Origin: CAZEVY01 sp964515555
GTDB lineage: Bacteria; Acidobacteriota; Terriglobia; Bryobacterales; Bryobacteraceae
Assembly: GCA_964515555.1 (NCBI GenBank)
Contig: CAZEVY010000015.1
Location: forward strand, 17,821-81,820
Reading direction: 5' to 3'
Length of the DNA stretch: 64,000 nucleotides
The notes below the pieces were generated by a model. It worked only from the letters and a program-made list of their open reading frames with translations. It did no database searches and was not told the origin of the DNA. The position numbers and the translations under genes were made by a program. Shown one piece after another: positions 6,172 through 15,200 of this stretch (its first letter is position 1; every line of letters begins with the position of its first letter).

Positions 6172-8856
6172 TTACCGGCGCGCGACCGGTTCGGCGATCC
6201 AGACGTTGCTGCGTCTCTCGATCAGCGGCACGTACAACGAGTCGGCCGCCATGCCGTACCCGGGAAACGCGAGATTGAGGGGGACGCTCAGTCCTTCGTG
6301 AAAGTGCTGCAGCGCGAAAGGGGCGCCGTCGAGTTTCATGGTGGCGGGGTCGACACGCTGCACCCAGACGCACATGTAGCCGTCGCGGCCCGAGAAGAAG
6401 TAGAGCAGGCGGCCATCCGGCGACCACCAGGGCTTACCCTGCCAGACCGACGGCTTCCCCTCCACGACCGGGATCCACCGGGACGGTTCGACCGGTTTGC
6501 TGCCTGTCAGCGGGGCCACCAGAAGCGGATGGGTCAGCTCCGGCAGGACGCGCTTGAAGACCAGCCATCGGCCGTCCGGCGACACCTGACCGTCATGCAG
6601 GTCGTATTTCGGATCGGCCGCGAGGACCTGGCGCGCGCCGCCGGCGACATCGAGAGATTCCAGACGATTGGGCACCCCGTCATTGTTGAACAGCAAGACT
6701 TCCGGCCGGCCCGGGAGCCACTGGTAGAAACTCCGGCAGCTCTCGCAGACCGTGCGCCGGGCGCCGCCATCAAGATCGGCGAGGTCTAAGACGGCCTTTC
6801 CCGCCTCGACGCGCCGGAACAACAGGCGTTTGCCGTCCGGCGAGAGCATTCCGCGATCCTCGTTGGCGGCCGAGGCGACCAGCGGCTTTTCCGCGCCGCC
6901 CTTCAGATCGCGAATCCAGACGTCGTTCGTGCCTCCGCGATTGGAAGCAAACACGATGCTGCTGCTGTCATGCGACACGAACGGAATGTAGTCCTGCCAC
7001 TCGCCGTGGGTGATGCGTTCGGGCGCGCCGGTGGCTTTCCCCGCGTTCGGCTGAATCGAGAGGCGCCACAGGTTCATGCTGTTGGTTCCCGAAGCGAATG
7101 CGATGCGTCCGTCGTTCGCCATAGAAGGCGTGTACTCTCCGGTGCCCGAAGTGAGGCGGCGCATTCGCCCGAGGCTGCGGCCGTCCGGGGAGATCTCCAC
7201 ATCCCAGATGTTGGAGGAATCGAGGTTGCCGGCGGCGAATACGACCCGGTTCCCGGCGGTCCATTGGCGAGCGGCAATTCGGAACCGGTTTTTTTGTGCC
7301 ATCTCGGCGGCGCCCAAGGAAACCGCTACTCCCCCCTCGACCGGAACCGTGTACCAGTCGTTGTACCGAAGTTCGCCCGGTAGTCCCTGCAAGAGAAGTT
7401 TCCTTCCATCCGGCGCCCACAGAACCTGGTTGACCCGGATAGACTCCGGGGACACCGGGACCACTTGAGGCCCGCCGCCAGCCACCGGTGCGATGTAGGT
7501 TTGAAACACGCGGTTGCCCCCAACACCGTGGAACGCGATTCGCGTGCCGTCCGGCGAAAAGCTGGGTGCGTTTCCAAACGCCGCGATCCGCTGCGGCTGG
7601 CCGCCCAGCGCGGAGATGACGAAGATACCTCGGATACTCGACTCGTACACGATTCTGCTTCCCTCGGGAGAGAAGCCGGGGTTTCCGTCGAAGCCGGGCT
7701 CGGTGGTCAACCGGATCGCACCGCCGCCGGAGACCTGCTGCACCCAGATATCCATGTTGCCGCGCTGGGCGCGGTCGGAGGAGTAGGCGACCAGTTTCCC
7801 GTCAGGAGAGATGGCGGGCTGGACCGTCGAACCCGTGTCCCTGGTCAACTGGATCAGACGGTATTGGGGGACGTCCGGGACGCCGGATTGCCGCAGGAAG
7901 TACCACACGAGCGCGACCGGCAGAGCGGCCACGGCGATGATGGCGGCGATCGCCATGGTCCTCCGCTTCGGGGAAGGCGGAACCTCCGCGGGCGCGGACA
8001 TACCGGAATCCGACTCTGTTTTCAGGTCTTCCAGCGCCACCTTGAGGTCGTCCATGTGTTGAAACCGTCGCGCCGGGACCTTGCGCAGGCAGCGATTGAT
8101 GAGATTTGCCAGATCGCGCGGGACTTCCGCGCTGAGCGGCTCGGGGTCCTTGTGAATGATCGCCGCCAGCGCGGAGATGCTGGACTCGCCCCGGAACGCC
8201 CGCTGCCCCGTGACCATCTCATACAGCAACGCACCGAAGCTGAAAATATCGCTGCGCGCGTCGACGGGCTGTCCCTGGGCCTGCTCGGGCGACATGTAGG
8301 AGACGGTGCCGAGAATCACGCCTTCGCCGGTGTGCGGGCCGCTGGCGGCGACCGTGCGCGTCGCCTGGTCGGCCGCGACCGCCGGCTCGGTGAGCTTGGC
8401 GAGTCCGAAGTCCAGCACCTTGGCGAGGCCCTTGTGGGTCACCATGACGTTGCCCGGCTTGAGGTCGCGATGCACGATGCCTGCCTCGTGCGCGGCGGCG
8501 AGGGCGTCGGCGATCTGCACGGCGTACTTCAGGGCGTCGCCGATGGGCATCGCTTTACCGCCGATGCGCTCGTCGAGCGGCGCGCCGTCGACGTACTCCA
8601 TCACGATGAAGTCGACGCCTTCGTGCTCACCGATGTCGTGCACGGTGACGATGTTGGGGTGATTCAGGGCGGAGGCGGATTTGGCCTCGCGCACGAAGCG
8701 GCCTTTGCGCTCGGCGTCGGCGACGCGGTCAGCGGAGAGCACCTTGATGGCGACGAAGCGGTCGAGGCGCGGGTCGCGGGCCTTGTAAACGACGCCCATG
8801 CCGCCTTGTCCCAGTTTGTCGACGATTTCGTAGTGTGCGAGGGTTCGGCCGATCAT
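6172..8856 (-). CDS. Ser/Thr protein kinase fused to a PD40/TolB beta-propeller
   Basis: An 894-residue transmembrane receptor-type kinase. Residues 1-280 are a PknB-like kinase domain with GQGGMG, VAIKVL, the catalytic HRDLKPGN, DFGLAKL and SPEQA; all core catalytic residues are present. One transmembrane helix lies at about 300-322 (MAIAAIIAVAALPVALVWYF). The C-terminal ~570 residues are WD40-like/PD40 propeller blades (repeated SPDG, PSFSPDGTRIAF, FVSHDSSSIVFASNRGGTND) predicted outside the cytoplasm. This kinase-propeller architecture is greatly expanded in Solibacter-type acidobacteria. It probably senses an external ligand and phosphorylates cytoplasmic targets. It is 63 bp downstream of wecB. 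Confidence 0.95.
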   Translation of the reverse strand: MIGRTLAHYEIVDKLGQGGMGVVYKARDPRLDRFVAIKVLSADRVADAERKGRFVREAKSASALNHPNIVTVHDIGEHEGVDFIVMEYVDGAPLDERIGGKAMPIGDALKYAVQIADALAAAHEAGIVHRDLKPGNVMVTHKGLAKVLDFGLAKLTEPAVAADQATRTVAASGPHTGEGVILGTVSYMSPEQAQGQPVDARSDIFSFGALLYEMVTGQRAFRGESSISALAAIIHKDPEPLSAEVPRDLANLINRCLRKVPARRFQHMDDLKVALEDLKTESDSGMSAPAEVPPSPKRRTMAIAAIIAVAALPVALVWYFLRQSGVPDVPQYRLIQLTRDTGSTVQPAISPDGKLVAYSSDRAQRGNMDIWVQQVSGGGAIRLTTEPGFDGNPGFSPEGSRIVYESSIRGIFVISALGGQPQRIAAFGNAPSFSPDGTRIAFHGVGGNRVFQTYIAPVAGGGPQVVPVSPESIRVNQVLWAPDGRKLLLQGLPGELRYNDWYTVPVEGGVAVSLGAAEMAQKNRFRIAARQWTAGNRVVFAAGNLDSSNIWDVEISPDGRSLGRMRRLTSGTGEYTPSMANDGRIAFASGTNSMNLWRLSIQPNAGKATGAPERITHGEWQDYIPFVSHDSSSIVFASNRGGTNDVWIRDLKGGAEKPLVASAANEDRGMLSPDGKRLLFRRVEAGKAVLDLADLDGGARRTVCESCRSFYQWLPGRPEVLLFNNDGVPNRLESLDVAGGARQVLAADPKYDLHDGQVSPDGRWLVFKRVLPELTHPLLVAPLTGSKPVEPSRWIPVVEGKPSVWQGKPWWSPDGRLLYFFSGRDGYMCVWVQRVDPATMKLDGAPFALQHFHEGLSVPLNLAFPGYGMAADSLYVPLIERRSNVWIAEPVARR

Positions 8857-8879
8857 CTACGGTTTCCTGATTGTACAGG

Positions 8880-8921
8880 GGCCTGGAGGCCCCGCGCGGC
8901 CCTGGAGGGCCGCCCCACCTT
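8880..8921. repeat. Intergenic palindromic element, copy 1
   Basis: A ~42-bp GC-rich element with two dyads (GGGGCCT-GG-AGGCCCC and GGCCCT-GG-AGGGCC) ending in CTGGAGGGCCGCCCCACCTT at 8902-8921. The terminal 20 bp recurs exactly at 35498-35517, and the whole element recurs with changes at 55411-55451. It sits between the wecB stop and the kinase start. Confidence 0.6.
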
Positions 8922-10032
8922 ACTCGAAGGACTCGCGGATCGCGGCGGCGATGCGCTCGCCGGCGCGGCCGTCGCCGTACGGATTGTGAATGCGCGACCG
9001 CCGCCGGTGCAGATCGGCGTCGTCGAGCAGGAGCGAAGCTTCGCCGACGATGCGGTCCTCGGCGGCGCCAACCAGCACCGCCGTCCCGGCTTCGACGGCC
9101 TCGGGCCGCTCGGTGGTTTCGCGCATGACCAGCACGGGTTTGCCGAGCGACGGCGCTTCCTCCTGGATTCCGCCCGAGTCGGTGAGCAGGAAGTGCGCGC
9201 GGCGCATCAGATCGACGAAGGGAACATAGGCGAGCGGATCGATCAGAACCACGTTGGGCGCGCCGGCGAGAGCGCGGCGCACGGGGCCGTCGACGTTGGG
9301 GTTGGGGTGCACCGGGTAGACGATCTGCGCGTCGCCGCGGGCGCCGAGGCGAGCCAGCGCGCGGCAGATCGACTCGAAGCCTTCGCCGAAGCTCTCGCGC
9401 CGGTGCGCGGTGACGACGATGAGCCGCTTCGAGGGGTCGAGCCAGGGCCACGCGGGCGCGGGGAGCCGTCCCGCCTCCAGCTCGCCGGCGACGTGCAGCA
9501 CGGCGTCGACGCCGGTGTTCCCGGTGACCCGGATGCGCTCGCGCGGGACGCCTTCAGCCTCGAGGTGGCGCGCGGCTCCCTCGGTGGCGGCGAAGTGCAG
9601 CGTGGCAAGGCGCGTGGCGAGCACGCGATTCAACTCCTCGGGGAAGGGGCGCGAGAAGTCGCCGGTGCGCAGCCCGGCCTCGACGTGCCCGACGGGGATG
9701 CGCCGGTAGAAGGCGGCCAGGGCGGCGGCGAACGTCGTGGTGGTGTCGCCCTGCACGAGCACCAGGTCCGGCGCTTCGGCGGCGAGCACGGGGTCGACGC
9801 CCGAGACGATGCGCGCGGTGGACTCGGCGAGCGTCTGCCCGGGGCGCATGAGATTCAGGTCGTGTCCGGGCGCGATGCCGAAGGCCGCGAGCGCCTGGTC
9901 GAGCAGGCCGCGGTGCTGGGCGGTGGCGCAGGTGCGGATGTCGAACTCCGGGGACGCGCGCATCCGGAGGATGACGGGGCTGAGCTTGATGGCCTCGGGC
10001 CGCGTTCCGAAGATGAACAGGATTCTCTTCAT
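8920..10032 (-). CDS. wecB: UDP-N-acetylglucosamine 2-epimerase (non-hydrolysing)
   Basis: A 370-residue cytoplasmic enzyme interconverting UDP-GlcNAc and UDP-ManNAc for cell-surface polysaccharide. The start MKRILFIFGTRPEAIKLSPV is diagnostic. Further family blocks are VQGDTTTTFAAALAAFYRRI, GHVEAGLRTGDFSRPFPEE, NTGVDAV, TAHRRESFGEGFE, YPVHPNPNVDGPVR and LLTDSGGIQEEAPSLGKPVL. Length is normal. It is preceded by infA on the same strand, 27 bp away. No other polysaccharide genes lie beside it. The TAA stop overlaps a short repeated palindromic element. Confidence 0.95.
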   Translation of the reverse strand: MKRILFIFGTRPEAIKLSPVILRMRASPEFDIRTCATAQHRGLLDQALAAFGIAPGHDLNLMRPGQTLAESTARIVSGVDPVLAAEAPDLVLVQGDTTTTFAAALAAFYRRIPVGHVEAGLRTGDFSRPFPEELNRVLATRLATLHFAATEGAARHLEAEGVPRERIRVTGNTGVDAVLHVAGELEAGRLPAPAWPWLDPSKRLIVVTAHRRESFGEGFESICRALARLGARGDAQIVYPVHPNPNVDGPVRRALAGAPNVVLIDPLAYVPFVDLMRRAHFLLTDSGGIQEEAPSLGKPVLVMRETTERPEAVEAGTAVLVGAAEDRIVGEASLLLDDADLHRRRSRIHNPYGDGRAGERIAAAIRESFE

Positions 10033-10059
10033 CGGCCCCGGCGAAATCGGGGAATGCGG

Positions 10060-10278
10060 CTACTTGTGGCGGTAGGTGATCCGGCCCTTGGTGAGATCGT
10101 AGGGCGACATCTCCAGCGTGACGCGGTCGCCGGCCAGCACGCGGATGCGGTTGCGGCGCAGCTTGCCGGCCAGGTGCGCGAGCACGGTGCGGTCCTGATC
10201 CAACTGGACGCTGAACAAACCACTGGGAAACTTCTCGACTACGGTTCCGGTGACTTCGATGCAGTCTTCTTTACTCAT
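10060..10278 (-). CDS. infA: Translation initiation factor IF-1
   Basis: A 72-residue S1-like OB-fold protein with the normal IF-1 pattern (EVTGTVVEKFPSGLFSVQLD, VLAHLAGKLRRNRIRVLAGD, YDLTKGRITYRHK). ATG at 10278 is preceded by AGGAGG at 10287-10282 with a tight 3-nt spacer. An upstream in-frame TTG would overlap that site and is rejected. IF-1 binds the ribosomal A site during initiation. In many bacteria infA sits with rpmJ and ribosomal-protein genes; here it lies alone ahead of wecB, an arrangement often seen for extra infA copies. Confidence 0.95.
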   Translation of the reverse strand: MSKEDCIEVTGTVVEKFPSGLFSVQLDQDRTVLAHLAGKLRRNRIRVLAGDRVTLEMSPYDLTKGRITYRHK

Positions 10279-10323
10279 CAACCTCCTTGACAGGCCGGGG
10301 ACTGAGCAACATTATAACCTGGG

Positions 10324-11151
10324 ATGAACGTGGAAGCGCTAAAAGAGAAGACGGTGCTGATTACCGGCTCGGGCCGCGGGATCGGCAAGCGGCTGGCGTT
10401 GGGTTTCGCCGGGCAGGGCGCGCGGGTGGCGCTGCTGGCGCGCAGCAAGGGCGAACTGGACCTGGCGCACCTGGAGATCGAGCACGCCGGCGGGGCGGCC
10501 ATGCGCGTGAGGGCCGACGTGCGCAACTTCGACGAGACGTCGACGGCGGTGGAGCGCGTGCGGGCGCACTTCGGCGACATTCACGTGCTGATCTGCGCGG
10601 CGGCGGTGCAGGGGCCGATCGGGCCGTTCCTGGAGAACGGGATCAAAGCCTGGGAGGAGACGCTCGACACGAATCTGCTGGGAGTCGCCAACACCTGCCG
10701 GGCGGTGCTGCCGCGGATGATCGAGCGGCGCGCCGGGAAGGTGATCGCGCTGAGCGGGGGCGGGGCGGCCGGGACGCGTCCGAATTTTTCGGCCTACGCG
10801 GCCTCGAAGGCGGCGCTGGTGCGCTTCGTGGAGACGCTGGCGGAGGAGGTGCGCGACCACAACGTGCAGGTGAACGCCATGTCGCCGGGCGGCTCCTATA
10901 CGCACATGACCGACGAGATCCTGCGGGCGGGCGACAAGGCGGGCTGGAAGGACCAGCAGGAGGCGCTGGAGGTTCGCATGACGGGCGGGGTGACGCCGGA
11001 AAAACAAGTCCAACTGGCTTTGTTCCTGGCCTCGGAGCGGTCGAATCATATCAGCGGGAAGCTGATTTCGGTGCAGGACGACTGGAAGCGGCTGGAGACG
11101 ACATCGATCGCGCCGGACCTGTATACGCTGCGGAGGCTGCAACGGGGGTAA
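10324..11151 (+). CDS. SDR-family oxidoreductase
   Basis: A 275-residue classical short-chain dehydrogenase/reductase. The cofactor motif TGSGRGIGK lies near residues 15-23. A CAAAVQGPIG stretch replaces the usual NNAG, and the Ser...YxxxK catalytic motif appears as SGGGAAG then YAASKAALVRF. The C-terminal SNHISGKLISVQDDWKRL part is typical of the family. The substrate cannot be inferred. It is divergent from infA with only 45 bp between starts, and its stop is 6 bp from the end of the opposing SGNH hydrolase gene, so it is transcribed alone. Confidence 0.9.
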   Translation: MNVEALKEKTVLITGSGRGIGKRLALGFAGQGARVALLARSKGELDLAHLEIEHAGGAAMRVRADVRNFDETSTAVERVRAHFGDIHVLICAAAVQGPIGPFLENGIKAWEETLDTNLLGVANTCRAVLPRMIERRAGKVIALSGGGAAGTRPNFSAYAASKAALVRFVETLAEEVRDHNVQVNAMSPGGSYTHMTDEILRAGDKAGWKDQQEALEVRMTGGVTPEKQVQLALFLASERSNHISGKLISVQDDWKRLETTSIAPDLYTLRRLQRG

Positions 11152-11157
11152 GAGCTA

Positions 11158-12477
11158 TCAGCGGTCAGCGATCAGCGGGGGCCGCGAGAGGAGGCGGTCC
11201 GCTACGTAGCGCGCTACCAGGCGGGCGCCGGACTCGTTGAAGTGGCAGTCGTCGAAGAACGCCGAGGTGTCCTTGGGGATGGCGGCGGCAAGGTCGTAGC
11301 ACTCGGCGGAGTTGTCGGCGCATTCCGCCAGCAGCGCGCGATTATAGCGATCCATTCCGATGGCGAGGTCCTTCGTCGGGACATAGGCGCGCGCGCGATT
11401 CTGCGGCCCCACCCAGCCGAACCAGTTCAGGGCGTCGAGCTCTCGCGGCAGGTCCGCCCGCCACAGGGCCGGCTGCGTCAGGAAGATGCAGCGCTTGCCG
11501 ATACGGCGGCACTGCGCCATGATCCCCGACAGCCGGGAGCGGTACTCCTCGAGATTCTTCTCCAGCGGCGGCAGGGGAACCCAGGGGCCTCGCGAGCGCG
11601 CCGCCCGGGCCTGTGCCATGCGTTTCGCGGAAGGCTCCAGGCGGCGCTCCGCGGACCGGAGCGAGTCCCGGAGAATCTGCACCGTGTGGAGGTCGAGAAA
11701 GCTCAGATGTCCCGGATCGCGCAACCGGGGCCACGCGTTTCGCGCGCGGCGATCGAGCCGCTCCTGGGTGGAGGCACCCTCGAACTGAATAGCCACCGAG
11801 AGGTCGTTGATGCCGACTAGAAACACCAGGGCGTCGAAGCGGCGCACGACCGGCAGTTTCTCAATCGCCCGCGCGTGCTCGGCGGTGGTGGCCGCACTTA
11901 CGCCAATGCTCCCGACGAAGGCGAAGCGTTCCTTCTGCGCCGCGTTGAGCCCGTCCATGAGCAACTGCGTCCAGGTCTCGGAATCGTCCAGCGCGACGCA
12001 GATGGTGGTGCTTCCGCCAATGGCGAGAATCGTGTAGTTCGCTCGATCCGCGCGCAGAAGATCGACCGAGGGACCGCGAACGCCCCATTCGTTGTAGGTG
12101 GCCGTCGCCCTGCCGAAGACACCGGGCCGGATCGAAGAGTCCGACTCGGCGCCTTGGCGCGTCCCCGGCTCGAAGTAACCGATTTTCGGCCTCATTGCCG
12201 CCCGAATCGACAGGACGCCCTCCACCAGCCCGGCCGCAAACAACACTGCGTACTGCACCAGCAGGATTCGCACCACGGCCGAGCGCGCCCGTCCGCGCAT
12301 GGCGAGCACGAACATCACGATCGTCCCGGCGGCCCAGGCGGCGCAACCGGCGACCGCCGCAAGATAGAGCGCCGGATGCAGAGTGACGCCGCGCCCCAGG
12401 TCCGCTACCAGCAGCATCGGGAGGGCGGCGGGAGCGAGGATCAGGACGGCTGTCAGCAGCCTCCGTCTTGGATGCAT
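11158..12477 (-). CDS. Membrane-anchored SGNH/GDSL-type hydrolase
   Basis: A 439-residue protein with three N-terminal transmembrane helices (about 7-25, 36-60, 70-95) followed by a periplasmic SGNH hydrolase domain. Catalytic blocks are visible. AIGGSTTICVALDDSETW holds the nucleophilic Ser, VFLVGINDLSVA is the GxND block, and DDCHFNESGARLVA carries the D-x-x-H pair near the C-terminus. The family contains esterases and polysaccharide O-acyl (de)acetylases, and the membrane anchor suits trimming of an envelope glycan or lipid. The substrate is unknown. It is convergent with the SDR gene and divergent from the M14 peptidase gene. Confidence 0.85.
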   Translation of the reverse strand: MHPRRRLLTAVLILAPAALPMLLVADLGRGVTLHPALYLAAVAGCAAWAAGTIVMFVLAMRGRARSAVVRILLVQYAVLFAAGLVEGVLSIRAAMRPKIGYFEPGTRQGAESDSSIRPGVFGRATATYNEWGVRGPSVDLLRADRANYTILAIGGSTTICVALDDSETWTQLLMDGLNAAQKERFAFVGSIGVSAATTAEHARAIEKLPVVRRFDALVFLVGINDLSVAIQFEGASTQERLDRRARNAWPRLRDPGHLSFLDLHTVQILRDSLRSAERRLEPSAKRMAQARAARSRGPWVPLPPLEKNLEEYRSRLSGIMAQCRRIGKRCIFLTQPALWRADLPRELDALNWFGWVGPQNRARAYVPTKDLAIGMDRYNRALLAECADNSAECYDLAAAIPKDTSAFFDDCHFNESGARLVARYVADRLLSRPPLIADR

Positions 12478-12530
12478 GAGGATTCATCTTATCCGCGGGG
12501 CGAGTGGCCGCGCGCGCTAGACTATCCGGG

Positions 12531-14132
12531 ATGGTATTCGGCACGACACTCCTGCTGTTTTTCCTGGCGCAGGACGACGCTCTGCGATCGCGGGCCGAGC
12601 GCACCAACTACGAGGAGACGAGCGGCTACCAGGATGTTGTGGCGTTCGTCGATGCGCTGGCCCGGCGGTCCGATCGCGTGCGGGTGGAGACATTCGGCCG
12701 GACCGAAGAGGGCCGCGCGCTGCCGTTGTTGATCGTCGCCGATCCGCCGGTGGCGACGCCGCGTGAGGCGGCGGCGTCGGGGAAGCCGGTGGTGTTCGTC
12801 TTCGCCAATATCCACGGCGGCGAGGTGGAGGGCAAAGAGGCGCTGCACGAGATCGGGCGGCGGCTGGCGCTCGGCGATCTGCGGGCGCTGCTCGAGCGCG
12901 TGGTGGTGCTGATCGCGCCGATTTACAACGCCGACGGCAACGAGCGCGTCGACCTTGCCAATCGCACGGCGCAGAACGGGCCGGTGGCCGGCGTCGGGCG
13001 GCGCGAAAACGCCAAGGGCCTCGATCTGAATCGCGACTTCGTGAAGCTGGAGGCCGCCGAGACGCGGGCGCTGGTCGGCGCGATCGACCGCTGGGACCCG
13101 CATGTTACGCTCGACCTGCACACCACCAACGGGTCGTATCACGGCTATCACCTGACGTATTCGATACCGCTCAACCCCAACGTCGACGCCCGCATCCTGA
13201 GCTATCACCGCGACCGCATGATGCCGGCGCTCGGGCGCGCCATGGTCGAGCGTCATCGCTTTCGCACTTATTACTACGGCAACTTCTCCGGGCCCGCGGA
13301 AGACCGCACCTGGCGCGCCTTCGATCATCGTCCGCGGATCGGACAGAACTACGTCGGGTTCCGCAACCGGCTGACGATTCTCTCGGAGGCCTACAGCTAC
13401 CTCGGCTTCCAGCGGCGCATCGAGGTGACGGCGGCCTTCGTCGAGGAGATTCTGCGCTTCGCCGCCGCCAACGGCGCCGAGATCCGCGACCTGACGCGGC
13501 GCGCCGACCTCGACGCGCAGCGTCTGCCCGGCCGCTCGATGGGAGTCGCCTTCGAGATGCGGCCGCTCGCCGAGCCGGTGGAGATTCTGACGGGCGAGGT
13601 CGTGCGGGTGAAGAATCCCCGGTCGGGCCGCGAGATGACGGCGATGGTCGAGGACAAGACGACGCCGGTGCGCATGCGGGACTTCGGCGTCTTCGCCGCG
13701 ACGAAGTCCATTGCCGCGCCGAGCGCGTGGCTGTTGCGGCGGGAGGCCGCGACGGAGGTGGCGATCGAGAAGCTGCTCGCACACGGCATCGTGGTGGAGG
13801 AACTGACGGGCGCGCTCACGGCGGAGGTCGAGAGTTTCGCGATCGCGCAAGCGGTGCGGTCGCCGCGCGCGTTCCAGGGGCATAACGAAGTGCGGCTCGC
13901 GGGCGAATACCGGAAGGAGACGGTGGGGTTCGCGGCCGGGTCGATTGTGGTGCGGGCGTCGCAGCCGCTGGGCGCGCTGGCGTTCTATCTGCTCGAAGCC
14001 GAGAGCGACGACAGCCTGGCGACGTGGAACTTCCTCGACTCCTACGCGGCGGCGGGGAAGACGTATCCGGTCTATCGTCTATTGAAGGAGGCGAAGTTTT
14101 CGAGCCGCCTCCACTCCGGGAAGGTGCAATAG
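12531..14132 (+). CDS. Secreted M14-family zinc carboxypeptidase
   Basis: A 533-residue protein starting at ATG 12531; an upstream in-frame GTG at 12504 overlaps the divergent promoter space. Residues 1-15 are a short signal peptide (MVFGTTLLLFFLAQ). The M14 zinc site is intact: HGGEVEGKE supplies His and Glu, and VTLDLHTTNGSYHG supplies the second His. The substrate-binding NRDF lies in KGLDLNRDFVKLE, and the catalytic Glu candidate is in RLTILSEAYSYLG. The C-terminal ~180 residues look like a beta-rich extension. It probably digests peptides outside the cytoplasm. The stop lies 1 bp before aroF. Confidence 0.88.
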   Translation: MVFGTTLLLFFLAQDDALRSRAERTNYEETSGYQDVVAFVDALARRSDRVRVETFGRTEEGRALPLLIVADPPVATPREAAASGKPVVFVFANIHGGEVEGKEALHEIGRRLALGDLRALLERVVVLIAPIYNADGNERVDLANRTAQNGPVAGVGRRENAKGLDLNRDFVKLEAAETRALVGAIDRWDPHVTLDLHTTNGSYHGYHLTYSIPLNPNVDARILSYHRDRMMPALGRAMVERHRFRTYYYGNFSGPAEDRTWRAFDHRPRIGQNYVGFRNRLTILSEAYSYLGFQRRIEVTAAFVEEILRFAAANGAEIRDLTRRADLDAQRLPGRSMGVAFEMRPLAEPVEILTGEVVRVKNPRSGREMTAMVEDKTTPVRMRDFGVFAATKSIAAPSAWLLRREAATEVAIEKLLAHGIVVEELTGALTAEVESFAIAQAVRSPRAFQGHNEVRLAGEYRKETVGFAAGSIVVRASQPLGALAFYLLEAESDDSLATWNFLDSYAAAGKTYPVYRLLKEAKFSSRLHSGKVQ

Positions 14133-14133
14133 C

Positions 14134-15180
14134 ATGCTGATTGTCATGCGCGCGCAGGCGACCGAGGCCGATGTCGCCGCGGTGTGCGGCAGAATCGAAT
14201 CGCTCGGCTTCCGGCCGCACATCATTCCGGGCGCGCAGCGCACGGCGATCGGCATCACCGGAAACCAGGGAGCGGTCGCGGCGGAGGAGTTCGAGGGACT
14301 GCCGGGCGTAGCCGAGGCCATCCGCGTCTCGAAGCCCTACAAGCTGGTGAGCCGCGAGGTGAAGCCGGACGACACCGTGGTGCGGATCGCGGGCGCGGCG
14401 ATCGGCGGGAGCGAACTGGTGCTGTGCGGCGGGCCATGCTCGGTCGAATCGAGCGAGCAGATCCTGGCGTCGGCGCGCGCCGTGAAGGCCGCGGGCGCGC
14501 AACTGCTTCGCGGCGGCGCCTACAAGCCCCGCACGTCGCCCTACGCGTTCCAGGGCCTGGCCGAGGACGGCCTGAAACTGCTCGCCGAGGCGCGCGCGGA
14601 GACCGGACTGGGGATCGTCACGGAAGCCATCGACGTGGAGACCTTCGACCTGGTGGAGCGCTACGCCGACTGCGCGCAGATCGGCGCCCGCAACATGCAA
14701 AACTTCTCTCTGCTGCGCCGGGCGGGGCGCTCGCGCATGCCAGTGCTGCTCAAGCGCGGCATGTCGTCGACGCTCGAGGAATTCCTCATGGCGGCCGAGT
14801 ACCTGCTCGCCGAAGGCAACTACCAGGTGGTGTTGTGCGAACGCGGCGTGCGCACCTTCGCCGACCACACGCGCAACACGCTCGACCTGAGCGTGGTGCC
14901 TGCGGTGCAGTCGCTCTCGCACCTGCCCATCATCGTCGACCCCAGCCACGGCACCGGCAAGCGCGACAAGGTCCACCCGATGGCGATGGCGGCGGTGGCC
15001 GCGGGCGCCTCGGGGCTGATCGTCGAGGTGCACCCGTCGCCCGACCGCGCGCTGTCGGACGGCTACCAGTCGCTCTATCCGGAGCAATTCCGCGAGCTGG
15101 CCGGGGACTGCCGGGCGCTGTGGGACCTGCTGGCGCGGCGGCGGGCGGCGAGTACAACCTTCGCGCCGACCACTCCCTGA
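14134..15180 (+). CDS. aroF: 3-deoxy-7-phosphoheptulonate synthase (DAHP synthase)
   Basis: A 348-residue type-I-beta DAHP synthase, catalysing PEP + erythrose 4-phosphate to DAHP, the first step of aromatic biosynthesis. The N-terminal ~70 residues are the ferredoxin-like regulatory domain (MLIVMRAQATEADVAAVCGR). The barrel follows, with GPCSVESSEQ, LRGGAYKPRTSPYAFQG, IGARNMQNF, VLLKRGMSSTLEEF, LCERGVRTF, DPSHGTGKRD and EVHPSPDRALSDG. The extended N-domain is associated in this family with feedback control. It lies 1 bp after the peptidase stop, so the two may be co-transcribed despite unrelated roles. Confidence 0.96.
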   Translation: MLIVMRAQATEADVAAVCGRIESLGFRPHIIPGAQRTAIGITGNQGAVAAEEFEGLPGVAEAIRVSKPYKLVSREVKPDDTVVRIAGAAIGGSELVLCGGPCSVESSEQILASARAVKAAGAQLLRGGAYKPRTSPYAFQGLAEDGLKLLAEARAETGLGIVTEAIDVETFDLVERYADCAQIGARNMQNFSLLRRAGRSRMPVLLKRGMSSTLEEFLMAAEYLLAEGNYQVVLCERGVRTFADHTRNTLDLSVVPAVQSLSHLPIIVDPSHGTGKRDKVHPMAMAAVAAGASGLIVEVHPSPDRALSDGYQSLYPEQFRELAGDCRALWDLLARRRAASTTFAPTTP

Positions 15181-15200
15181 CGGTCGTGGCTCCGAACCCG

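Noticed and set aside
7465..10290. 941-residue plus-strand open frame
   Set aside because: It is antisense to the kinase, wecB and infA genes, which have clear motifs. High GC makes long shadow frames common; the translation is Arg/Gly/His-rich with no motif.
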